Made by a program: the position numbers and the translations under genes. Below, piece by piece: positions 42,619 to 50,181 of a DNA stretch of 64,000 bases. The stretch lies in the NCBI RefSeq assembly GCF_042431545.1, contig NZ_JBHLYX010000003.1; one strand, given 5' to 3'. The notes under the pieces were generated by a model. It worked only from the letters and a program-made list of their open reading frames with translations, was not told the DNA's origin and made no database searches. Origin of the DNA: Pseudoalteromonas xiamenensis. Lineage in GTDB: Bacteria > Pseudomonadota > Gammaproteobacteria > Enterobacterales > Alteromonadaceae. Numbering within the stretch: the stretch's first letter is position 1; every line of letters begins with the position of its first letter.

Positions 42619-43992
42619 ATGAAATCATCATTACCTAAAATCGGCTTATTGTATTTGGATTATGTACTGCGCTTTTTTGATAAATCGAATTTCAAAGGCT
42701 GGCCAGAAAAAATTGAAACGGTTACTTATCACTGGGGCAAAGATAAAGCGCGTTTCATTGCAGAAGTAAAACGCAAAAAGATCGATGTGTTAATCGGCAA
42801 CATTCCGGCAACGGCGTATGAAACGTTTCGTGAAATCGCGCGAGCACTTCCTCATGTGCGTTTTTTACCGTCACTCGACAGTCAGTTTTCCAACAAATCA
42901 AAAGAAAACGTGACGCATTTTTGCCACAAGTACGATTTACCGGTCCCTCATACTGAAATTTTCTACATCCCAGAAAACGCAGAGCGTTATCTGGCAAAAG
43001 CGACGTATCCGAAAATTATTAAACGCTCATATGGCCCATCGAATTATGGCGGTTATTTTGTCCACAAAGTGGATAACGCGAAAGAGGCGATGGCGCTGCT
43101 ACAAGAACGTAAATATTACCCCGTTTACGTGCAAGACTTTGTGCCAATGGAAGCTGATATTCGAGTGATGTTAATTGGTCACAAGCCAGTTTGTGCATTT
43201 TGGCGTAGACCGCCTGAGGGTGAATGGTTAACGAATACCAGCCAAGGCGGTTCGATGGACTATCAAGATGTGCCTAAATCCGTTCTAGCGTTGGCCGCTC
43301 GCGCATCGAAAGCGGCAAAAGCGGAATACTGGGCGTGTGATATTGCGCTTGGTAAAGATGGCAAGTTACGCATTTTAGAATGTGCAACAGCCTTTGCCGC
43401 CTTTCCGTACATCCGAGATTGGATAGGGCAGTATTTAATGTGGCTATTATCTGACGGTAAATTCCGCAAGCCGTTCATCCCACTGTTTAACTGGGAAGAG
43501 CTTGGCAAAATTGATTCAAGTTTGCTGCGAACAATGCGCCATATCTATTTTGGCCAATATACGCCAAGCCAAGATGTTGGTGACCAATTTGTGGATATGG
43601 ATGAACAGCAATTTCCATTGCTTTCTAACTCCCCCTTTAATGGCGAAGAATGGCCAAGTGAGCACTGGAACTTCCAGGATAATTTCCGTCTTAGTGCAAA
43701 AGTGATCCCTGCCAAAGCGGTGCAACGCATGTTAGATGCGGATGAAAGTGGCGAAATACTCTCCAACGTATCCGGCGCGGAATTCAGCGAAGCTGAATTA
43801 AAATCCTTGCTTCTTGAGGTCAAAGGCGTGGGCAACAAAATGGTCGAAGACATGTTTGGATTATTTGGCGTGGCGGGCATTGTCGAGGCGTTAAACCACG
43901 ATCCTTATCGTCTTTGTGAAGTGCCTAATTTGAAGCAAAAGAAACTAGAAAAAATCGTTGCTCATTGGCGTGAACAATTCGCCCCAGCGTGA
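42619..43992 (+). CDS. ATP-grasp ligase fused to C-terminal helix-hairpin-helix motifs
   Basis: 457 residues; stop-start gap of 2 bases from the previous ligase, so the two are coupled. Residues 1-330 are an ATP-grasp domain: YPKIIKRSYGPSNYGGYFV (ATP loop) near 131, EADIRVMLIGHKPVCAFWRR, TSQGGSMDY, WACDIALGKDGKLRILECATAF. The last about 65 residues (395-457) look like two HhH motifs: LLLEVKGVGNKMVEDMFGLF and CEVPNLKQKKLEKIVAHW. HhH pairs usually contact DNA or nucleic acid, so fusion to a peptide-ligase fold is unusual. It might place the ligase on DNA or on a protein partner. The final Asn of the usual ENT/ECN ATP-grasp end is replaced here (LECATAF). Confidence 0.8.
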   Translation: MKSSLPKIGLLYLDYVLRFFDKSNFKGWPEKIETVTYHWGKDKARFIAEVKRKKIDVLIGNIPATAYETFREIARALPHVRFLPSLDSQFSNKSKENVTHFCHKYDLPVPHTEIFYIPENAERYLAKATYPKIIKRSYGPSNYGGYFVHKVDNAKEAMALLQERKYYPVYVQDFVPMEADIRVMLIGHKPVCAFWRRPPEGEWLTNTSQGGSMDYQDVPKSVLALAARASKAAKAEYWACDIALGKDGKLRILECATAFAAFPYIRDWIGQYLMWLLSDGKFRKPFIPLFNWEELGKIDSSLLRTMRHIYFGQYTPSQDVGDQFVDMDEQQFPLLSNSPFNGEEWPSEHWNFQDNFRLSAKVIPAKAVQRMLDADESGEILSNVSGAEFSEAELKSLLLEVKGVGNKMVEDMFGLFGVAGIVEALNHDPYRLCEVPNLKQKKLEKIVAHWREQFAPA

Positions 43993-44071
43993 CCAATTGG
44001 GGGGAGGGGAAACCCTCTCCTCCTCGATTCCTCTATTCGCGCGGAAAGTCACAAATCAGGACGTCAAGCTT

Positions 44072-46657
44072 ATGAAAATTCAATACACTTCGTATCAAGA
44101 AACCATTGCCTTTTTGCAGCGTGCAATGAGCGCTCACCCACATTTAATTCGCCTACAAAGTATCGGTGAAACGTGGGAAGGCAGACCCATCATGCTCGCG
44201 ACTATTTCGCTCGACGTGACATACGCAGACGACAAACCTGCGTTACTGTATACCGGTTCTATTCACGCAAGGGAATGGATTGGTAACGAACTCGCGATCA
44301 AATTCATTCAATATGTGATGGATAACTATCGTTTTAACCCTAAATTACAAAGTGCGTTGACGCGTAATACGTTGTATATGGTGCCTTGTTTAAACCCCGA
44401 TGGTTTTGAATATTCGCGCAATCATTTCTCGTTTTGGCGCAAAAATCGTCGCAATAATGGAGATGGCACGTTTGGGGTCGATTTAAATCGCAATTTTGAT
44501 GCTAAGTTTATGAAAAACCAAAATACGTCATCTAACACGTATGGCGGTCCTCACGCTTTTTCAGAGCCTGAAACGTGCGCTATCCGTGATTTTGTGGAAG
44601 CGCATGACAACATCCGTATTGCGCTTGACTACCACTCTCAAGGCAACGTGTTTTTCCCAGCGCATAAATTCAATCACGAAGTTGAAATTGAAGGTACGGA
44701 TCTCAACGTGCTGTGCGCCAACATGAATCATGAAATTAAGAAAGTAACGGGACGCCAATACGGTATCCACCGAGGCAAGCCGCCAGCACAACTCATTCAT
44801 GGAAGTGGCCGAGAATATTATTATCGAAAAGGGATCATTGCGACCGTTGTTGAGGTGGGTACACGAAACATCCCTGATTACATGAAAAACATGTCAGAGA
44901 GCATTGCTGAAAATATCCCTGCGATTTTGTATGCGCTTAGCGAGTCGATAAATTATTCCCCCATTGCTCCTGCTCGTGTTGAAGGATTTACTATCAAAGA
45001 GGTGGATCATGATAGTGTGGAGCTTGAGTGGCAATATCAGAGCCGTGACGATATCTATTTTGAAGTGTATCGCAATGAACACAATAAAAGTGCGTGTGGT
45101 GAAAGCAGCTTAGTCGCTATTACTAAATCTCTGTCGTTCACGGATACGCAGTTGAAGAGTGGACATTTCTATTTCTACAACATTCGAGCGGTAGACAAAG
45201 TAACGAAAATCAAATCACCTTTTAGTCCTGAGCTGCGCCTCAAAACCCGTCTTGAGCGCCATGAAAGTGCGCGAACCTTATTTCCAACTCGCGACACCGT
45301 TGGGTACTTGTCTAAATTGAATCAGCAAAAAAACCGTGAGCATTTCGGGTATAACTCGATGTTTATTGGGATAGACAAACAACGCGGGATAAGCGTTGGG
45401 GTCGTGCAATTTGATTTATCCACCCTTGTGCCAAAATCCACAATTCAAACGGCACACTTTTACTTGTATCCCATGAATCGAGTGGCCGCAAAAATTGAAA
45501 ATTACGGTGAGTGGTCCGTGTCTATCTTAGATGTCACGAGCGTGGCAGACATCTACGATTATGACAGCGTGATGGGGGCAAAGGTGTTGCATACCCTTGG
45601 CTACACGTATGGCTCAGACAAAATGACGCAAGGCATTTGGTTAAAATGGTCGTTTAACGGTGTTGAGCGTGCGATTCTCGATAAGCTTATAGAAGGACGT
45701 AAATTGTTGCTTCGTATTCAAGGGCCAACGAGTCTGCCACTTGGAAACGATTCACAAATTATGCAGTTTGATATTGGTTATGGTCCATTTGGTTGTGGCT
45801 TACATTATCGTCCAAATCTTGAACTCGTTTACCAACTACCTGAAAGTGAATTGAAACTTGCCCCGAGTAGCTGCAACACCATTTTTAAAGAGTACGTAGT
45901 AGCTGACCGATTAGCATCTGGATTTGATGGCGCGGGTGACATTGTTTATGGGCAAATGGCATTTGAATTGAATACCGAACTTGAGCCTGAAAAAACCGTT
46001 TTCACCAGTGCGAGACTAACGCTACGTTCCAGTAACGCCATTGCTGGTGCAAAAGACGTACGTTTTACGATTGAGTTGGTTGAACTGAATGACGTGGATT
46101 ATGCCCATGTGAAACAACGTCAAAAAATCGAATACATTGGTTATGAAGTTAGTAACGAGCAATTGAAAGAACGTGCGGTACATCACTTCATCTTTGACAG
46201 TTTCAGTTTGCAGGAGCTAGAACGGTTACATGAAGCGAAACGTCCTTTTTATTTTATTATCCGAGCCACGGCTGAATCAAAGGCAACAGACGCGCTAGTC
46301 AATTGGAATAATTGCCAAGATTCACAACCAGCAGAGCTTCACATTCGCTACATTGAACGACGCAAAGAACCCGTCGAAGCACCCACCAATTTACAGGCGC
46401 AAGTGGAAAATGGCGTCGTCAAACTCACGTGGAATAACCCAAGTGATGAGGATTTTGTGGGTAGTTTTGTCGTGCGTAACCGCTTCCATCCCCCCCGTTC
46501 ACCATTCGATGGTGTGAAATTATATGGGGGTAAAGACAACTACACCTTAGACAATTTTGGCAATCCGAGTGTGCCAAAATACTACGCCGTATTCAGTTAT
46601 GATGATGCGCCGAATTATTCAGAACCCGCGCAGTTGCATTATTCTGGCAACCAATAA
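44072..46657 (+). CDS. M14-family zinc carboxypeptidase with fibronectin-III and DNRLRE-like domains
   Basis: 861 residues from ATG 44072; the frame extends 38 codons further into the previous gene but AGGACG precedes 44072. M14 domain in about residues 1-300: HAREWIGNE (HxxE zinc motif) near 72, NPDGFEYSR, DLNRNFD, LDYHSQGN with third zinc His near 188, and VVEVGTRN with catalytic Glu near 263. Then a fibronectin-III domain (about 310-400), a DNRLRE-like beta domain repeated (about 405-750), and a second fibronectin-III at the C-terminus. No signal peptide or sorting signal is visible, odd for such adhesive domains. It removes C-terminal residues or D-gamma links from peptides. Coupled to the ATP-grasp pair (80 bases). 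Confidence 0.85.
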   Translation: MKIQYTSYQETIAFLQRAMSAHPHLIRLQSIGETWEGRPIMLATISLDVTYADDKPALLYTGSIHAREWIGNELAIKFIQYVMDNYRFNPKLQSALTRNTLYMVPCLNPDGFEYSRNHFSFWRKNRRNNGDGTFGVDLNRNFDAKFMKNQNTSSNTYGGPHAFSEPETCAIRDFVEAHDNIRIALDYHSQGNVFFPAHKFNHEVEIEGTDLNVLCANMNHEIKKVTGRQYGIHRGKPPAQLIHGSGREYYYRKGIIATVVEVGTRNIPDYMKNMSESIAENIPAILYALSESINYSPIAPARVEGFTIKEVDHDSVELEWQYQSRDDIYFEVYRNEHNKSACGESSLVAITKSLSFTDTQLKSGHFYFYNIRAVDKVTKIKSPFSPELRLKTRLERHESARTLFPTRDTVGYLSKLNQQKNREHFGYNSMFIGIDKQRGISVGVVQFDLSTLVPKSTIQTAHFYLYPMNRVAAKIENYGEWSVSILDVTSVADIYDYDSVMGAKVLHTLGYTYGSDKMTQGIWLKWSFNGVERAILDKLIEGRKLLLRIQGPTSLPLGNDSQIMQFDIGYGPFGCGLHYRPNLELVYQLPESELKLAPSSCNTIFKEYVVADRLASGFDGAGDIVYGQMAFELNTELEPEKTVFTSARLTLRSSNAIAGAKDVRFTIELVELNDVDYAHVKQRQKIEYIGYEVSNEQLKERAVHHFIFDSFSLQELERLHEAKRPFYFIIRATAESKATDALVNWNNCQDSQPAELHIRYIERRKEPVEAPTNLQAQVENGVVKLTWNNPSDEDFVGSFVVRNRFHPPRSPFDGVKLYGGKDNYTLDNFGNPSVPKYYAVFSYDDAPNYSEPAQLHYSGNQ

Positions 46658-46672
46658 CGGCTAACAGACAAA

Positions 46673-46705
46673 GCGAATATCTTTGACCCTATGGGCGATA
46701 TTCGC
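46673..46705. terminator. Hairpin between the M14 peptidase and the sigma-factor gene
   Basis: GCGAATATC and GATATTCGC (9 bp) around a 15-base loop, between convergent genes. Few T follow, so termination strength is uncertain. Confidence 0.5.
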
Positions 46706-46740
46706 CTTGTTTGGTTTACGTTAAACAACGTGAGCGGTCA

Positions 46741-47274
46741 TTAGTGTGTCAATGCATTTTGGCAGGTAGACACCACTTCTTGCAGGATATAATTCACTAA
46801 CGTCGGTGAAATTGCGCAAATCTGAGCAATGTCCTTTTGCTTGTAATCCCCCCATTTGTACAAGCTTAATATCGTTTGATGGCGACTTGATAATGTTGTC
46901 ACAGCTTGCATGATCCGGCGATTGAGGTTTTGTTCTATCAGTGAATCTTCAGCACTGGGCTGATTATCGATACATTGGCATGGGGAGGTATTGTCGAGAT
47001 CTACCCAGCTTTCGCGTGTGCGCTTACGCAGCATATCAATGGCAATGTTACGTGCAGTTTGATAGCAATAGGCTGATGGATTTTCAACCTCCTTAAGCTG
47101 CTCTATGGACAGGTTTGAAAGGCGGATAAACGTTTCTTGCAATGCATCTTCTGCAAGATAGTGGCAGTGCAAAATGGACGTTAGATACGCAATCATTTTC
47201 TCTCTCTGCGTCTGTATCAGCCAAGCCCAATGATCCCTTTTTGCTACGCAGTTTGAGCTCACGACCTCACTCAT
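46741..47274 (-). CDS. ECF-type RNA polymerase sigma factor
   Basis: 177 residues. Region 2: YLTSILHCHYLAEDALQETFIRLSNL, AYCYQTARNIAIDMLRKRTRE; region 4: AVTTLSSRHQTILSLYKWGDYKQKDIAQICAISPTLVNYIL. Extracytoplasmic-function sigma of the FecI/PvdS type. Its start is 22 bases from a Fur-like box, so it is expected to be derepressed by iron starvation, and it sits divergent to the siderophore genes. No FecR-like anti-sigma gene adjoins it. Confidence 0.85.
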   Translation of the reverse strand: MSEVVSSNCVAKRDHWAWLIQTQREKMIAYLTSILHCHYLAEDALQETFIRLSNLSIEQLKEVENPSAYCYQTARNIAIDMLRKRTRESWVDLDNTSPCQCIDNQPSAEDSLIEQNLNRRIMQAVTTLSSRHQTILSLYKWGDYKQKDIAQICAISPTLVNYILQEVVSTCQNALTH

Positions 47275-47296
47275 TTTATCCCTCTGTAATCAATAA

Positions 47297-47311
47297 TGAA
47301 AATAATTATCA
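47297..47311. promoter_or_regulatory. Fur box between sigma-factor gene and siderophore operon
   Basis: TGAAAATAATTATCA matches the 7-1-7 Fur core TGATAATNATTATCA at all but one position. It is centred upstream of the minus-strand sigma gene. Confidence 0.75.
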
Positions 47312-47423
47312 TTTAGATCCTAAGATCGATACAGGGATAATGTCAAGGCTTCTTAAAATTAAAAATTTACCTATTTGTAACGTTTGTATCTTATTTAGGC
47401 GCTTGGTTTGGTTTTTGCTCTGA

Positions 47424-47442
47424 GATAAAAATAATTCGTATT
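47424..47442. promoter_or_regulatory. Second Fur-like box upstream of mxcE
   Basis: GATAAAAATAATTCGTATT is a partial match to the 19-base Fur consensus and lies about 180 bases before the mxcE start, consistent with iron control of the rightward operon. Confidence 0.45.
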
Positions 47443-47625
47443 TTTATTAAATTTTTCTAAAAGTCACTCGTCATGATGGCGTTGGATGTACAGAAATTTT
47501 TTGTTTTAACTATAAATTTCAGTTGCTTAAATTTTATTCTCGAAGCCTTTTCACATTGTTCGAATTGTTTCATCACAATTGGGATTCGAGGAATATGCAA
47601 AGACAAAATTAGACTGGGTGGTTTT

Positions 47626-49278
47626 ATGTTAAAAAGTTGTATCGATTGGTCGATGGAGGAACGTGCGCAGTATCGCCAAGCTGGGTATTGGACCGATGAA
47701 GAGCTTAGTCTGATTTTGGAACGTCAAGTTCGAGACAATGCCAATGGCGTTGCTATCATCGATGGCGCGCGCGAAAAAACCTATGCATGTTTGGATAAAG
47801 CATCCACCCAACTTGCAGGCTATCTCCATGCCCAGGGTGTGCGAGCGGGTGATACCGCAATCGTTCAGTTACCAAACTGCTATGAATTTTACGTGGTGTT
47901 TTTCGCGTTGCAAAAACTGGCCGTGCTTCCGGTTAATGCGTTGATGAATCATAACCAAATAGAGTTATTGCAATACGCAGACGCGTTGAATCCAACACTT
48001 GTTATTGCCGATGCAAAACACCCACTTTTTGGCACAAACGACTTTACCCAAACATTGCAGGCGAAGGCCAATAACTTGCGGCACGTATTGCTCAAAGGGC
48101 CTAGCAGTTGGGCACGTAATTTAGTTGAGAAACTGCATGCCTCGGCGTGTATAAATCATCATGCGGCGTTGCCATTTCGAAAGCACAACGCGGATCATGT
48201 GGCGTTTTTCCAACTTTCCGGTGGCAGTACTGGTACACCTAAACTCATTCCGCGTACGCACAATGATTACTTCTACAGCATTCGTCAAAGTGTGGATGTG
48301 TGCCAATGGAGTTCAAACACGCGTTACCTGTGCGCACTGCCTGCTGCTCACAATTTCCCGCTGAGCTCGCCTGGTGCATTGGGTGTATTTTACGCCGGTG
48401 GTACGGTGGTGTGCGCACCAGATCCTTCTCCAAGTAGCTGTTTTCCGTTGATAGCACAACACCGCGTAACGTGGACCGCGTTGGTGCCACCCGCTGCAAC
48501 CTTGTGGTTGGATTCCAAAGAGCGTTGCCATGCTGATTTAAGTTCGCTTGCCGTTATTCAAGTGGGTGGAGCAAAGCTTAGTGCCACTGTTGCTGCAAGG
48601 CTGGAAGATGAACTGGGCGTGCTACTGCAGCAAGTGTTTGGGATGGCGGAAGGACTGGTGAATTACACGCGTTTAGATGATGACGCGTGGACGCGCCATC
48701 ACACGCAAGGCCGGCCGATGAGTGAAGCTGACCGCGTTCAGATTGTGGATGAACACAACCAACCCGTCGCGCTAGGCGAAACGGGTCTTTTGACGACAAA
48801 AGGACCGTACACTTTCCGTGGTTACCTCAATGCACCTGTTCATAACTTACTCGCTTTTACGCCTGAAGGATTTTATCGAAGTGGTGATCTGGTGAAACAA
48901 ACCGCGTCAGGTTATCTGATTGTGGAAGGACGCGATAAAGATCAGATTAACAAAGGTGGAGAGAAGGTAGCGGCGGAAGAGCTCGAAAATCACTTCCTTG
49001 CACACCCTGCGGTGCATGATTGCGCGGTGGTCGCGATGCCGGACACGCTGCTTGGCGAACGCATCTGCGCGTTCATTGTTAAACGAGAACACGAAGCTGA
49101 ACCGGTTAGTCGCGCCAGTTTAGCCCGCTTTATTCGAAGTGTCGGGCTTGCCAACTACAAAATCCCTGATCGTATTGAGTTTATCGATGTGTTACCCAAA
49201 ACCAAGGTTGGGAAAGTCGATAAAAAAGCGCTGCGCGAACACATCAAGCGTCTACTGAACCGTTTACCTACAGCATAA
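47626..49278 (+). CDS. mxcE: 2,3-dihydroxybenzoate-AMP ligase (EntE/MxcE)
   Basis: 550 residues from ATG 47626 (MLKSCIDWSMEERAQYRQAG); the in-frame upstream starts give 51 unrelated residues. EntE pattern throughout: AFFQLSGGSTGTPKLIPRTH (P-loop), YLCALPAAHNFPLSSPG with the NFP dihydroxybenzoate-pocket motif, FGMAEGLVNYTRLDD, and C-terminal YKIPDRIEF and KVGKVDKKALR. Activates 2,3-dihydroxybenzoate as the adenylate and loads it on the carrier domain of MxcF. First gene of an eight-gene rightward operon. Confidence 0.94.
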   Translation: MLKSCIDWSMEERAQYRQAGYWTDEELSLILERQVRDNANGVAIIDGAREKTYACLDKASTQLAGYLHAQGVRAGDTAIVQLPNCYEFYVVFFALQKLAVLPVNALMNHNQIELLQYADALNPTLVIADAKHPLFGTNDFTQTLQAKANNLRHVLLKGPSSWARNLVEKLHASACINHHAALPFRKHNADHVAFFQLSGGSTGTPKLIPRTHNDYFYSIRQSVDVCQWSSNTRYLCALPAAHNFPLSSPGALGVFYAGGTVVCAPDPSPSSCFPLIAQHRVTWTALVPPAATLWLDSKERCHADLSSLAVIQVGGAKLSATVAARLEDELGVLLQQVFGMAEGLVNYTRLDDDAWTRHHTQGRPMSEADRVQIVDEHNQPVALGETGLLTTKGPYTFRGYLNAPVHNLLAFTPEGFYRSGDLVKQTASGYLIVEGRDKDQINKGGEKVAAEELENHFLAHPAVHDCAVVAMPDTLLGERICAFIVKREHEAEPVSRASLARFIRSVGLANYKIPDRIEFIDVLPKTKVGKVDKKALREHIKRLLNRLPTA

Positions 49279-49296
49279 TTTTTAAAGGGAACCTTT

Positions 49297-50181
49297 ATGG
49301 CTATTCCACGTATTGCATCTTACCCATTGCCAATCACTCGACCGGACAATCGCACGCAGTGGCAACTTAACCCAGACAAAGCGGTGTTGCTTGTTCATGA
49401 CATGCAATCTTATTTCGTCAATTTTTATGACGTAAACAGCGCACCAATGAAGCCGTTGATAGAGCGTATTGACGCACTCATCCGCGCTGCAAAGACAGCG
49501 GGTATTCCAGTGGTGTATACCGCGCAGCCCGCGGATCAAGATCCGAGAGACCGAGCATTATTGACGGACTTTTGGGGAACCGGTTTGACCGCGAAAGACA
49601 CGGCTATCTTACCCTCTCTTGCACCCAAAACGGACGATAAGGTTTACACCAAGTGGCGCTACAGTGCATTTAAGCGCAGCACTTTACTTGACGATATGCA
49701 GGCGCAAGGTCGCGATCAGCTGCTTATCTGCGGCATTTATGCACACATTGGTATCTTATCGACGGCATTGGACGCGTTTATGTATGACGTAAAAGCCTTT
49801 GTGGTGGCGGATGCGGTTGCGGATTTTAGCCAATCTGAACACAACCAAGCCATGCAGTATATTGCAACACGATGTGGGCAAGTACAGCTACTGGATGAAG
49901 TTATCGAAGCGCTGCGGCCAAGCGACTCGTCGCAAATTATTTCGGTCAAATCCATCCAACAAGCAATTGCATCGGTATTGTCTATTGATGTTACAGAGGT
50001 TTTACCAGACGAAAACTTGATTTACTTAGGCCTCGATTCAATACGGGTGATGGTACTCATCGATGCATGGCGGGCACAAGGAATAGACATTAGCTTAGCC
50101 GAGCTGTCGGAATGTACCACTGTGCTTGAGTGGCATGACGTGCTGAGTCAAAAAGCGCGCAATGAGGCTGCCGCGGCATGA
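49297..50181 (+). CDS. mxcF: Isochorismatase with aryl carrier domain (EntB/MxcF)
   Basis: 294 residues. N-terminal isochorismatase: KAVLLVHDMQSYFVNFYD, GIPVVYTAQP, DDKVYTKWRYSAFKRS (EntB-type KWRYSAF) and CGIYAHIGILSTALDAFMYDV. C-terminal carrier domain, about 215-290, with LGLDSIR and phosphopantetheine Ser near 248. Hydrolyses isochorismate to 2,3-dihydro-dihydroxybenzoate and holds the activated acid. Overlaps the NRPS start by 4 bases. Confidence 0.94.
   Translation: MAIPRIASYPLPITRPDNRTQWQLNPDKAVLLVHDMQSYFVNFYDVNSAPMKPLIERIDALIRAAKTAGIPVVYTAQPADQDPRDRALLTDFWGTGLTAKDTAILPSLAPKTDDKVYTKWRYSAFKRSTLLDDMQAQGRDQLLICGIYAHIGILSTALDAFMYDVKAFVVADAVADFSQSEHNQAMQYIATRCGQVQLLDEVIEALRPSDSSQIISVKSIQQAIASVLSIDVTEVLPDENLIYLGLDSIRVMVLIDAWRAQGIDISLAELSECTTVLEWHDVLSQKARNEAAAA

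Noticed and set aside
44000..44022. Terminator between ATP-grasp-HhH and M14 genes (GGAGGG-GAAA-CCCTCT stem)
   Set aside because: Hairpin with a GNRA-type loop is present but no T-run follows; more likely an intercistronic structure than a terminator.
47473..47625. 51-residue N-terminal extension of the DHB-AMP ligase
   Set aside because: EntE-type ligases begin near the chosen Met, and the extra stretch is AT-rich promoter-like DNA close to the Fur-like box.
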